Below are positions 36,003-45,437 of a stretch of DNA of 64,000 nt, one piece after another. The position numbers were made by a program, and so were the translations under genes. Source of the DNA: JAAYDI01 sp052034005 (GTDB lineage Bacteria > Planctomycetota > Planctomycetia > Pirellulales > Pirellulaceae); the NCBI GenBank assembly GCA_052034005.1, contig JBPOJB010000017.1, positions 13,996 to 77,995 of the forward strand, read 5' to 3'. Under the pieces are notes generated by a model. That model was not told the origin of the DNA. It ran no database searches and worked only from the letters and a program-made list of their open reading frames with translations. Positions within the stretch are counted from its first letter, which is position 1, and each line of letters begins with the position of its first letter.

Positions 36003-36788
36003 TCAATCGTGGGCGTCCAGCCCGCCGTCGACCACCAGCATCTGGCCCGTGATGCCGTCCGCCTTGCGGCTGGCCAGGAAGGACACCATGTGCCCGATCT
36101 CCTCCGGCTGCAGCCAGCGTTTGATCGGGACCTTGGCGTCGAGGATGGGATTGATCAGCTCGTCGAGCGTCTGCCCGGAAGCCGTCGCGACGGTGCCCCA
36201 GATCCGCTCCATCTCCTCGGTGCGCGTGAAGCCCGGCAGGATGCAGTTGACGGTGATGTTGTCCGTGGCCACCTCCTTGGCCAGCGCGGTCGTGAACGCG
36301 TGCAGCGCCCCCTTGGCGGCCGCGTAGGCCACGAATGCCGGGAACGTGAGCTTGGCGGCCACCGACGAGAAGTTGATCACGCGCCCGAACTTCTGCCGCA
36401 TCATCGAGGGCAGCACAGCCTTCGTCATGTTGTAGGTCCCGGTCGTGTTGACGCGGAACAGGTCGTCCCAGAGCTGGTCGTCCGCCTCCACGAAATACGC
36501 GGGCAAGGGCATCAGGCCGGCGTTATTGACCAGCACGTCGATGCGGCCGAAATCGGCCAGCACCCGCTCCACGAACTGCTTGACCCCGGATCGTTCGGTG
36601 ATGTCCAGCGGCATGGCGACCGCCCGGCCGCCGGCCGCCTCGATCGTCTGCTGTGTGATCCGCAAGTTGGCTTCGTTGCGCGACGCGGCGATGACCGCCG
36701 CACCCTCGCGCGCCAGCACGGTGGCGACGGCCCGCCCGATACCCTTGCCGGCTCCGGTTACAACACACACCTGGTTCGCGTTGATCAT
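36003..36788 (-). CDS. short-chain dehydrogenase/reductase (SDR)
   Basis: This 261-residue classical SDR has the NAD(P) motif 'VVTGAGKGIGRA', NNAG, and a full catalytic set Ser (NFSSVAAK), Tyr-x3-Lys (YAAAKGALH). The C-terminal 'GQMLVVDGGLDAHD' is typical. It resembles 3-oxoacyl-ACP or sugar dehydrogenases. The start at 36788 has AGGAG upstream. It lies 29 bp after the HEAT-repeat gene. The substrate cannot be inferred. Confidence 0.88.
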   Translation of the reverse strand: MINANQVCVVTGAGKGIGRAVATVLAREGAAVIAASRNEANLRITQQTIEAAGGRAVAMPLDITERSGVKQFVERVLADFGRIDVLVNNAGLMPLPAYFVEADDQLWDDLFRVNTTGTYNMTKAVLPSMMRQKFGRVINFSSVAAKLTFPAFVAYAAAKGALHAFTTALAKEVATDNITVNCILPGFTRTEEMERIWGTVATASGQTLDELINPILDAKVPIKRWLQPEEIGHMVSFLASRKADGITGQMLVVDGGLDAHD

Positions 36789-36817
36789 GGATCTCTCCTG
36801 AGATGGACTGTGCGCGG

Positions 36818-38629
36818 TCACGGCCGATCATGCCTCTCGTTCGGTACCAAGAACCAATCATCTTCCCACACGACGTACGGCGCGACGGCCGGGATCTCCT
36901 CGCCGGTCAGTTCCCGGATCGTCCAGGCGGCGGCGCAGCCGAGCGCCGACTGCATGCCGTTGCGATGATAGATGCTGCGCATCCCGTCCAGCGCCGTTGC
37001 GACCTTCATGCGGCCCAGCGAAATGGCGGCCATGCGCCGCACCTCCAGGTCTTCGGGTATCTGCACGTCATCATCCATGGCCCGTTCCAGCAGCTGCCGG
37101 CTCACGGTCTCGTCCGGCTGATCGGCATGCAGGTAGCCAAGCGCCCAGAGGGCAGCGGCGCGCGTGTTCGGATGGAGCACGGACATCTTGCGGATGTACT
37201 CGCGCAGGGTCGGATCCGCCGGTTGGTGCCGAAGTCGCCCGAGCGCCTGCGCCAGGTGGCTCAGTTGCAGATAGGTGCCGGCCTTCGGCTGGCCGCCTGC
37301 CAGGCAGGCCGCCGTCTTCTGCTGGAACACCGCGCAGATCGGCTCGGCCGTGGCCGGTACTTCCAGGCGGGACAGGCCCCAGGCGGCTGTCGTGTGCACC
37401 TCCACGCGATCGTCCTCCAGCAGACCCAGCAGTTGCTCCGCAATCGCCCGATCGTCCAGCAAGACCAGCAGGATAATCGCTTGCTCCTGGCCTCGCCAAC
37501 CCGCGACACTCAACGCCCGGCGACCCTCCGCGATGACCACGTCATGCAGCGCCGCCTCCCGAGCCAGTGACAGCAAGCAGTCACACACGTGCCGCCGCAG
37601 GTCGGGGTCAATGTCATCGAGCAGGGTCGCCAGGCGGACAGTTTTCTCGGGCGACGAACCGGCGGCCAGCGCGTCGGCCGCCCACCGCCGGACCTTCACG
37701 TCGGGAGAGACGATCGTCTGGTCCATCAACGGCATGATCAGCGCCGGGTCGATCTGATACAGGTGCTCCAACGCCACAGCCTGCACGGCAGGTTGCGGAT
37801 CGCCGGCCAGCTCGGTCAACAGGGAGGCGGCTTCCTGGCTGCGGTGCGACTTGAGCAGCCTGGCGGCGACGAGCCGATCGACCATGGTCGATCCCGGCTT
37901 GTTGTCCGGAATCAACTGCCTGGCCGCCGCTTCCAGCCCGGTTGGCTGCATCATGCCCAGCGCGGCTGCGGCCTCCAGCCGCACGTCGGTCGGTACGGTG
38001 CGGTCTTGAGCCAGCTCGGCCAGTCGCGGCAGCGCACGGGGTTCGCCGAGGGCTGTCAATCCGCGGATGGCCAGCACGTGCATGCGCCGCAGCATCACCG
38101 GGCCCGCCAGGCGCTCCAGCCAGACCTCAGCCATTGGCCGGTCTTCCCAACGCGCCAGCGCCGGCTCGATCAGCTCGGCCAGATCCAGGTCGCCCGGTTC
38201 GAGCGCCTCGCGCAGCAACGACGCCGCCTGGTGCGCATCGATCGCCACGAGCGCCTGCACAACGGTCAGGCGGACGACGCGGTCGCCGCGGCGTTCCCGC
38301 AGCATGCGCATCAACGGCTCGGCGGCGGCGTCCAGCCCGGGCAGCCCCTTCTGCTGGGCGCGGACCAACGCCGCGGCCGCCCGACGGCATAAGTCGCGCT
38401 CGGGCCGCTCCAACGCCTGGATCCAGAGCGGGACCAGCTGCGAAGAGAACCGCGTCTCCAACGCCGGCTTCGGCAGCTCCGGGTCCCGGTACATCACCCA
38501 CTCGGCCTCCGCCGCGCCGGCATGCGGCGCGGAGAGCGACGCGGCCACAACGCACGTGGCGGCCACGACGGCCCACCCGCCGACCAGGGCCGCGTGCGAA
38601 CAGCGGAAAGAACGTGTCAAGCAGTACAT
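36818..38629 (-). CDS. secreted HEAT-repeat protein
   Basis: This 603-residue protein starts with a signal or anchor segment (residues 1-42, hydrophobic, ending AGA-AEA) and consists of HEAT/PBS-lyase-like repeats, e.g. 'DVRLEAAAALGMM', 'KVRRWAADALAAG', 'VEVHTTAAWGLSRL' and 'LEVRRMAAISLGRM'. The C-terminal about 60 residues repeat the pattern and end 'WEDDWFLVPNERHDRP'. It follows the ABC permease by 35 bp, and is probably in the same transcript as the ABC exporter, for which it could be a partner. No enzyme motif is present. Confidence 0.8.
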   Translation of the reverse strand: MYCLTRSFRCSHAALVGGWAVVAATCVVAASLSAPHAGAAEAEWVMYRDPELPKPALETRFSSQLVPLWIQALERPERDLCRRAAAALVRAQQKGLPGLDAAAEPLMRMLRERRGDRVVRLTVVQALVAIDAHQAASLLREALEPGDLDLAELIEPALARWEDRPMAEVWLERLAGPVMLRRMHVLAIRGLTALGEPRALPRLAELAQDRTVPTDVRLEAAAALGMMQPTGLEAAARQLIPDNKPGSTMVDRLVAARLLKSHRSQEAASLLTELAGDPQPAVQAVALEHLYQIDPALIMPLMDQTIVSPDVKVRRWAADALAAGSSPEKTVRLATLLDDIDPDLRRHVCDCLLSLAREAALHDVVIAEGRRALSVAGWRGQEQAIILLVLLDDRAIAEQLLGLLEDDRVEVHTTAAWGLSRLEVPATAEPICAVFQQKTAACLAGGQPKAGTYLQLSHLAQALGRLRHQPADPTLREYIRKMSVLHPNTRAAALWALGYLHADQPDETVSRQLLERAMDDDVQIPEDLEVRRMAAISLGRMKVATALDGMRSIYHRNGMQSALGCAAAWTIRELTGEEIPAVAPYVVWEDDWFLVPNERHDRP

Positions 38630-38664
38630 GGTCAGGCAGGTCGGGGCATGAGTTCAGGAATCTG

Positions 38665-40323
38665 TCATAAGGGACGCGTCAACCGCCATGTCCGCACCAG
38701 CAGGACCACGGTGCACGCGATGCACAGCCCGCCCATCCACCACCAGTTGGCCGGGATGAGGCTGTACGTGGTGAATCCGGGAGTCCCGATGATGGTCAGA
38801 GCGGCCGCCATGGGATTGATCTTCAACGCGCGCTCGACCGTGGCATGCCCGAAGGTCGTGCCGCGGCCCAGCCAGAACAGCAGGGTGCCGAAACACACGG
38901 CGCCCAGCAGGGCGTACGCGATCGTCGTCGCCGTCGCGGCACGCCGACACAGGCTGCTGACGGCGGCCGACAACAGCGTGGCAAACAGGGCCATCCAGCC
39001 CAGACAGATCAGGACCTGCGAGACCTGCCAGCGCATCGGCGGATAGATCACGATCATCACCAGGTACCCGGGCAACGTCGCGATCAGGACCAGCGCCAGC
39101 GTCAAGAGCACGCTGCCGAGCTTGCCGATCAGGATCGAGGCGGCCGACAACGGCGTCATCATCAGCAGGTTCCACCCGCCGCTTTCCCGTTCGGCGCTGA
39201 TCAAGTTGGCCGCCAGGGCCGGTGTGATCACCGCGATGAGCACCACTTGGAGCACGACCATGAGGCCGCCAATCCGCTGCACGCCCAGGTCGATCGTGCC
39301 CGCGGTCGCCGCATAGGCCAGCAGGAGCGAGATCAACGCCGCCGCGGAGACCAGCCGCAACAACCAGTGTGTGCGGCCGAACCGACGCGTGCGGAACTCC
39401 TTCACCATCACCGGATTCATGAAGAAACGGATGCCCATCTTGCGGCGGTGCGGATCGACCAGGAACACCATCCGGCGCAGCAGTCGCTGGGCAAACGACC
39501 GCTCGTCGGTGATGATCCCTTGGGGCCGCGGCCGGTCCAGCAGGAACGAGTTGAGCTGCCGGATGGTCAGGGCTGCGAAGACCAGGGCGGACCCGATGGC
39601 GAACGCGACGAACCGTCGGGCCGCGGGTGAGGCGGCCGTCCAGGAGAACGAACCGACATCCCCATGGCCTGCTAAATCCATCACCACGGGGATCGGCGAA
39701 ATGCACCGCAGCGTCTCCGCCGCTTGGGCAGAGAGCCCGGGCAGGTCGCGCAGGAAAGCATGGGGACCCAGAGTGCCCACCGCCAGGCACAACACAAGCG
39801 CATAGGTGATCCGCAGGGACGCTTCGGTCGAATGGGCCAGGCTGCTGATCAACAAGGCCAACGTCGTGTACTGCAGGAGCACCAGCAGCAGGACGGCGTA
39901 CAGGGGCAGGAGCTGGGAGGTCACGGAGATCCCGCCCATCGCATACGCGGCCGCCGCGGCCGGGATGCTCATCGCCAGAACCAGCGATACGAAGGCGAGC
40001 ATCCCCAGCGCCTTCCCGTAGTAAACCGACCAGGCGGACATGGGCGAGCAGAGCAACAAGGTCAACGTCCCTTGCCGCTTCTCACGCACGATCGAGGTGG
40101 CGGGAAATGCGGGCACCAGCAACAGCACGACCGTGACCAGGCCGTAGGCAAACAGCCGGAACACCTCCTGGGCCTGGACGCCCGAGAGTTCGACGGTCGC
40201 GTCGCCCGGCCACCGGCTGAGGACCAGCACCGCGAACGCCGCCGTCGCCGCCAGGAGCAGCGCCAGCGCGCGCCTGGTCCGCATGGTGCCGATGAGCTCG
40301 CGCTGGATGATCGGATGGGTCAT
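38665..40323 (-). CDS. ABC-2 type transporter permease
   Basis: This 552-residue membrane protein has about 12 hydrophobic helices in two clusters (residues 15-250 and 315-545). 'SIVREKRQGTLTLLLCSPMSAWSVYYGKALG' and 'LISAERESGGWNLLMMTPLSAASILIGKLGS' are the E-rich elbows that ABC-2 permeases show before a helix; two of them imply that two permease units have fused into one chain, so it may work as a pseudo-dimer. It follows the ATPase gene by 12 bp, with GAGG upstream of the start. Substrate is unknown. Confidence 0.85.
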   Translation of the reverse strand: MTHPIIQRELIGTMRTRRALALLLAATAAFAVLVLSRWPGDATVELSGVQAQEVFRLFAYGLVTVVLLLVPAFPATSIVREKRQGTLTLLLCSPMSAWSVYYGKALGMLAFVSLVLAMSIPAAAAAYAMGGISVTSQLLPLYAVLLLVLLQYTTLALLISSLAHSTEASLRITYALVLCLAVGTLGPHAFLRDLPGLSAQAAETLRCISPIPVVMDLAGHGDVGSFSWTAASPAARRFVAFAIGSALVFAALTIRQLNSFLLDRPRPQGIITDERSFAQRLLRRMVFLVDPHRRKMGIRFFMNPVMVKEFRTRRFGRTHWLLRLVSAAALISLLLAYAATAGTIDLGVQRIGGLMVVLQVVLIAVITPALAANLISAERESGGWNLLMMTPLSAASILIGKLGSVLLTLALVLIATLPGYLVMIVIYPPMRWQVSQVLICLGWMALFATLLSAAVSSLCRRAATATTIAYALLGAVCFGTLLFWLGRGTTFGHATVERALKINPMAAALTIIGTPGFTTYSLIPANWWWMGGLCIACTVVLLVRTWRLTRPL

Positions 40324-40335
40324 GCTGAGGATGCC

Positions 40336-41307
40336 TCACGGGGATTGGCGGTCGACGGGCTTCCGCGTGACGGACAGGAATGCGTCTTCCAGGTCTGATG
40401 GGATCTCGCGGAACTGGGTCACATCGATCTGGGCGGTGACCAGTCGGGCCAGGAGTTCGCCCAGCTCTTTCTCGGGCTTGGCGGTGCGGAATCGCACGGC
40501 TGCCTCGGAGGGCGACGGCGTGATCTCCGCGCCCGCTTCGATCGATTCGCGAATGATCTCCACCGCGCGGTCCAACCGCTCGCTCCCGGCCAACTGGACT
40601 TCAACCGTGCGCCGTTCGCTCACGCTGCGCATGATCTCGGCAAGCGTGCCGTAGGCTTCCAACCGTCCGCGATTGAGGATTGCCACGCGGTCGCAGATCC
40701 GCGCCAGCTCCGGCAGAATGTGGCTGGTGACCAGCAGGGTCTTGCCCGCCTGGGCCAGCCGCAGCAGGATCTGCCGCATCTCGATCCGGGCCTCGGGGTC
40801 CAAGCCGTTGGCCGGTTCGTCCAGCACCAACACGCTCGGGTCGTGCAACAGCGTGCGGGCGATCCCAATCCGCTGCTTCATGCCATGGCTCAGGCTCTCG
40901 ACATACCGGTCCCGCATGTATGTCGAACCGGTCGTCTCCAGGACTTCCTCGATCCGCTTGGCGCGCTTCGCCCGGCCGATGCCGAACGCCGCCCCGAAGA
41001 AGTCCAGGTACTCCCAGACACGCATGTTGTCGTAGGACCCGAACAGGTCGGGCATGTAGCCCACCAGGCGTTTGATCACCTTCGGCTGGTGGACGCAATT
41101 GCAGCCGGCGATGCTGGCCGAACCGCTCGTCGGACGCGTCAGCCCGACCAGGATCTTGATGGCCGTCGTCTTGCCCGCGCCGTTGGGGCCGATCAGCCCG
41201 AGAATATGGCCCCGCTCGAGCGAGAGCGACAGGTGATCCAGCGCGGTCAGGTTCCCGTACCGCTTGGTCAGGTCTCGGACGACCAGGACGGCCGCGTCGC
41301 TCGACAT
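40336..41307 (-). CDS. ABC transporter ATP-binding protein (ABC-2 exporter)
   Basis: This 323-residue ATPase has Walker A 'GPNGAGKTT', signature 'SHGMKQR' (LSHGM in place of LSGGQ, common in this group), Walker B 'VLVLDEPANGLD' and a C-terminal about 90-residue regulatory domain. It is of the DRA/NatA export type. The start is at the tail of the membrane accessory gene: its ribosome site GGAGAC overlaps that gene's stop. It pairs with the permease downstream. Confidence 0.9.
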   Translation of the reverse strand: MSSDAAVLVVRDLTKRYGNLTALDHLSLSLERGHILGLIGPNGAGKTTAIKILVGLTRPTSGSASIAGCNCVHQPKVIKRLVGYMPDLFGSYDNMRVWEYLDFFGAAFGIGRAKRAKRIEEVLETTGSTYMRDRYVESLSHGMKQRIGIARTLLHDPSVLVLDEPANGLDPEARIEMRQILLRLAQAGKTLLVTSHILPELARICDRVAILNRGRLEAYGTLAEIMRSVSERRTVEVQLAGSERLDRAVEIIRESIEAGAEITPSPSEAAVRFRTAKPEKELGELLARLVTAQIDVTQFREIPSDLEDAFLSVTRKPVDRQSP

Positions 41308-41311
41308 GGCA

Positions 41312-43858
41312 TCAGTCTCCTTGCACCGTTCCGGTGGCGCTGAGCTGGAGTGCGATGATGGTCCAAGGCTCCCGGTTCACCTCGTCGCCGGGCGCCGCCG
41401 ACTGGTCGTCGCCAACCCGGATCGCCAGGGGCAGGCGGCCGACGTCGTCCAGTTCCAGCAACTCCGGGCGATCCAGTACGCAGGAGTAGGTGCCGATCGG
41501 GTGAGACAGGGACAGCACCACGACCGGTTCGGGACCCGGACCTGCCAGCACCTCCACCGAACGCGACGGCGCGCGCACATTCAAGGACAGCCGGGCGCGG
41601 CTGAGCTGGATCGGCAGCACTGCGGGGGGCAGTGAGAACTGCAGCCATTCGGTCAGCGCGAGCTTGCTGTCCACCCACTTGCGCGTCACGTTGGAGAAGG
41701 CGACCGCCGGCCGGCCGCTCGGGTCGGCGACCGCGCGGTAGGGGATGAACGGGGCGGCGATCGCCACCTGCGTTCCCGCGGGCGATCTGTCCAGCCGTAG
41801 GCCTAGCGACAACAGCGTGGAGCCCTTCTGCGTGGTCTGCGGGAATACGAACCCCAGGTCCGCGGCGCCGGCCCAGCCGTAGAGCACCGGGTCGGCCGCC
41901 GCGTCGATCTCCGGCTGAGTCGCGAAAAGCTGCTCGTACACTGCGATCCGCCGCCGCCGCTGGTCGTCCAGCAGCGATTCGGCCAGGAACTGGCCGGGCG
42001 CGAGCACATCATCGACCCGCGAGGTGAACGTGCCGTCCGCGTGGAACGTGACGGCCATCGCGTTCTGGTGCGGCAGCATGATGATCGCATCGTCCAGGTG
42101 CGGGAACGGCGGGAACGCGACCGCGCCGACCAACCCGTCGGGGCCGAACCGGGCGCGACAATCGACCGTGTGCTCCAGGGGCAACGGGCAGGAGAACGGG
42201 GCTGTGCGGACGCCGGATGGCAGCTCGAGTTCCTCCCAGTGCCAGGCCGTTTCGTCCGTCCAGACGAGGCGGCGGTGGCGGCCTGACAATGCCGTCATGT
42301 CGGGGAAGAAGATCCCGCCGCGCGTAGCGCCCAGCTCGCCCCGGCACGCGTCCTGGTTGTACATGGCCGTCAGGCCCGAGCAATGGCCCGCAGCGAGGCC
42401 CGGCTCCAGCACCACGTGGGCGATCGTCGCCACCGTGGGCGGGACCGCGCGCTTCGTCCGGATCGCCACGACGAGGAATACCAGGCCCGTCACGGCCGCC
42501 ACCGTCGGGGCGAACCAGAGCAGATGTTCCAGGCGGCCCCGCCGCGCGAACCGGCATCCCGCCGCGAACAGCACCAGGCAGAACGCGCCGAGGATCGCCG
42601 CCACCGCCGATCGATTGAGGATCCGATAGCCAATCTGCTGCGTGAGGACCGGCTCGACCGCCGCCGCGCTCAGCGCCGGAGCAGGCTGCGGGGCGAGGCA
42701 TTCCCCAGCCATGTCCGTCAAGGATTCACGCGGATAAAACGCCGTCTCCTCCTCCATCATCTCCGGCGCCGGATCCCATGGCGTGGTTGGCCGCATCCAC
42801 GCCGAGCTGCTCAAGGTGGTGAAGAACACGCGGCCCGCGCCGAACGACTGCCAGAAAGCGGCCGGCCAGCCGTCGACCGTGGCCGTGACCGTGACGCCTT
42901 CCGGAATCACTCGCACACACTCCACCGGCTCCTCCAGCTCGATATCCTCAAACGGCTGCTGCTCACCCGCGTCATAACGCGCGTTGACGATCCGCAAACG
43001 CATCACACGCACACGATCCACCACCGTCACCGCACACGCGTCGCCCAGGATCGCGGCGACCGTGTCCGGCTGCACTTCATCGAGCATGATCCAGAGGTGG
43101 CCGCCTCCCAGCACCCAGTCGCGGACCAGCAGGATGCCGTTCGGGTCGGAGCTCAGGCGGTCGCTGCTCAATACCAAGACATCCACCGCCGCCAGGCCGG
43201 CCGGATCGCCCGGCAGATCGTCCGCCTCAAACACGCTCAGCCGGCGAGTCAGATTCTGGGCCCGCTTGGCGGTAATGACCAGCTCGTAGACCGGATCGTC
43301 CGGCGCCGGCGGCGGTCCGAAGACCTGCGTGTGATACGGCAGGCCGTTGTCGTAGAGGGGCGCGGAATCCAGATCCCCGATCAAACCCACCGCGGGCAGC
43401 TCGCGATCGATCACCAGCGGCTGCGAGGCCAGCATGGCGTCTTGCGGCGTCGGCTGCTTCGCCCCTGGAGCGCGCGGGGGCAGAACCTGGTCCACCAGGC
43501 AGTCGACATGCCACACCTGGTGCGGGACCGACGCGGGAATCAGAACCGGGCATGTCGTGCGGAGCGTCGCGTTGGCGGGCACCACCACCCGACGCCCGTA
43601 TTGAAGCGTCAAGTCATCCGTGAAACGCAACACGGCAGCGGCTTCGGCCGGCCGGTCCGTCCGATTGATCGCCGAGACTCCGACCAGCCCCCAGGTGCCG
43701 GGCCGGTATCGCCGAGCACCATCGGGCGACCCGATCCGGCACGACACGCCGTCGCCAGGCGTCGACTGCGCGGCGGCCGTCGCGACCCACAGCGCGAGCA
43801 CCAGCACCAGGAGGCGGGAGGCGGGAGGATCAGCCGGTTTTGCGACCATGAACGACAT
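41312..43858 (-). CDS. large membrane protein with a glutamine-amidotransferase-like domain, ABC-associated
   Basis: This 848-residue protein of unknown function has a signal peptide or anchor at the start (residues 12-32) and two further transmembrane helices at about residues 430-475. The N-terminal region is extracytoplasmic and beta-rich. Residues about 190-330 ('VDVLVLSSDRLSSDPNGILLVRDWVLGGGHLWIMLDEVQP') resemble the class I glutamine-amidotransferase fold, without a clear Cys-His-Glu triad. The C-terminal 370 residues after the helices are beta-rich, with many 'PxG' turns. It is immediately upstream of the ABC ATPase and permease genes (gap 4 bp), so it is probably an accessory part of that exporter. 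The ATG at 43858 is a best guess; 43849 is also possible. Confidence 0.7.
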   Translation of the reverse strand: MSFMVAKPADPPASRLLVLVLALWVATAAAQSTPGDGVSCRIGSPDGARRYRPGTWGLVGVSAINRTDRPAEAAAVLRFTDDLTLQYGRRVVVPANATLRTTCPVLIPASVPHQVWHVDCLVDQVLPPRAPGAKQPTPQDAMLASQPLVIDRELPAVGLIGDLDSAPLYDNGLPYHTQVFGPPPAPDDPVYELVITAKRAQNLTRRLSVFEADDLPGDPAGLAAVDVLVLSSDRLSSDPNGILLVRDWVLGGGHLWIMLDEVQPDTVAAILGDACAVTVVDRVRVMRLRIVNARYDAGEQQPFEDIELEEPVECVRVIPEGVTVTATVDGWPAAFWQSFGAGRVFFTTLSSSAWMRPTTPWDPAPEMMEEETAFYPRESLTDMAGECLAPQPAPALSAAAVEPVLTQQIGYRILNRSAVAAILGAFCLVLFAAGCRFARRGRLEHLLWFAPTVAAVTGLVFLVVAIRTKRAVPPTVATIAHVVLEPGLAAGHCSGLTAMYNQDACRGELGATRGGIFFPDMTALSGRHRRLVWTDETAWHWEELELPSGVRTAPFSCPLPLEHTVDCRARFGPDGLVGAVAFPPFPHLDDAIIMLPHQNAMAVTFHADGTFTSRVDDVLAPGQFLAESLLDDQRRRRIAVYEQLFATQPEIDAAADPVLYGWAGAADLGFVFPQTTQKGSTLLSLGLRLDRSPAGTQVAIAAPFIPYRAVADPSGRPAVAFSNVTRKWVDSKLALTEWLQFSLPPAVLPIQLSRARLSLNVRAPSRSVEVLAGPGPEPVVVLSLSHPIGTYSCVLDRPELLELDDVGRLPLAIRVGDDQSAAPGDEVNREPWTIIALQLSATGTVQGD

Positions 43859-43964
43859 GCTTCGGGTCTGGAATGTTCCCAGGGACGTGCGATTACGCCA
43901 CTCCGCCACTTCGATCCTGCCAACATACCCGCTCGGCCACCCCACCTCAACCAGCCAGGGGCGC

Positions 43965-45218
43965 TCAAACGACTCGACATATCAGGCACTTGAGATAGGC
44001 GTTCTCGGGACACGCCAGACTCACCGGATGATCCTCCGCATGGCCGCGTTGTTCCAGGATCTGGATCGTCCGCCGCGACTTGGCCGCCACGCCGGTCAAC
44101 ATGTCCAGGAAGTCCTGGCGCGTCACGCTCCCGGAACAACTGCAGGTGACCAGGATCCCGTCGGGTTCCAACAGGTCGACGGCCAGCCGGTTGATGCGGT
44201 GATAGGCGCGCAACGCCTCGACCACATGGAACCGGTTCCTGGCGAACTTGGGCGGGTCGAGGATCACGGCGCCGAACCTCCTGCCAGCGGCGCGCAGTTC
44301 GTCGAGCAGCTCGAAGCACTCGCGCTGCTCGAACTGCACGTTCCGGGCGTCGTTGAGCTCGGCGTTGGCGCGCGCCCGGCCAATCGCGGGCTCACTCGAG
44401 TCGGCGCCGAGCACGCTTGCGGCGCCACCCAGCAGGGACGCGGCCAAGGCGAACCCGCCGCTGTAACAGAACAGGTCCAGCACTTCGCGATCCCGCATGT
44501 ACCGGGCCGCGGCCCGCCGGTTCTCCCGCTGATCCAGATAGAACCCCGTCTTCTGGCCGGCCGCCAGGTCCACGCCGTAGCAGATGCCATGTTCCTTGAT
44601 GAACACCGGGCCGTGGGGCGATTGGCCCCAGGCGCAGCCGGCCGGCAGGTCGATGCCCTCCACTTTCGCCAACGCACTCTCGCTGCGCACCAGCACGCTC
44701 GCGGGAGCCGCCAGCCGGGCGATGAGCGGAACCAGCATCGGGAGCCGCACGGCGATCGCCAGCGCATTGACTTGCAGCACCAGATGCGTGCCGAAGCGGT
44801 CCAGGATCATGCCGCTCAGAGCGTCCGCCTCGCTGAACACCAGCCGCGCGGCGCCATCCGGCGCGTGCAGGCCCAAGCGCTGCCGCCAGTCGAGGGCGCA
44901 CTGGAGTCGGCGTTGCCAGAACGCCTCGTCCAGCAGTTCCTGCGGGTCCCACGAATACAACCGGACGCGCACACGGCTGCGGCGGTTGACAATCCCACGG
45001 GCGACGAACGCCCCGTCCGCGGACACCAGGTCCACGACGTCACCGTCGGCCACCTCGGGCGCGATCGACGCGACGGCCGAATCGAGCACCCACGGGTGAC
45101 GTGCCAGAAACGGACGCGTCTTGTTGCGCTTCAACACGACGGTCCCCAGCGCGCGGCCGGATCGCCATTGAGTGGATATCGGCCGTTGGTCGGCCGCGGA
45201 CGATGAGGTCTCGGTCAT
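43965..45218 (-). CDS. class I SAM-dependent rRNA methyltransferase, RlmI-like (copy 2)
   Basis: The 417-residue protein is also of the COG1092 family. It has an N-terminal PUA domain ('RPFLARHPWVLDSAVASI', 'RGIVNRRSRVRVRLYSWD'), a central RFM domain ending 'AGQKTGFYLDQRENR', methyltransferase motif I 'VLDLFCYSGGFALAASLLGG' and 'VILDPPKFARN'. This is a closer match to RlmI than the copy at 30249-31580. I chose the ATG at 45218; a GTG at 45266 would add 16 residues. No operon partner is clear; the next gene downstream begins 106 bp later. Confidence 0.87.
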   Translation of the reverse strand: MTETSSSAADQRPISTQWRSGRALGTVVLKRNKTRPFLARHPWVLDSAVASIAPEVADGDVVDLVSADGAFVARGIVNRRSRVRVRLYSWDPQELLDEAFWQRRLQCALDWRQRLGLHAPDGAARLVFSEADALSGMILDRFGTHLVLQVNALAIAVRLPMLVPLIARLAAPASVLVRSESALAKVEGIDLPAGCAWGQSPHGPVFIKEHGICYGVDLAAGQKTGFYLDQRENRRAAARYMRDREVLDLFCYSGGFALAASLLGGAASVLGADSSEPAIGRARANAELNDARNVQFEQRECFELLDELRAAGRRFGAVILDPPKFARNRFHVVEALRAYHRINRLAVDLLEPDGILVTCSCSGSVTRQDFLDMLTGVAAKSRRTIQILEQRGHAEDHPVSLACPENAYLKCLICRVV

Positions 45219-45437
45219 GCGACGGGTCCAATCTGGGAAGCATGCGGCGAGCTGCGCGCCGATCACCCCTGCAGTGTCACCGCCGCCCGCCGCCTGTCAA
45301 TCCCTGCCGGCGCCGGGGGCTGCACCCTGGGCCGTGTCACGGGACACTCGAAAAGCCTCACTGCCAAGGTACGAGGGGGCGTCATGAGGAATCCGCACGA
45401 CTGGTCCGCCTCCTGCCGCGTATCGCACATCCAGCAC

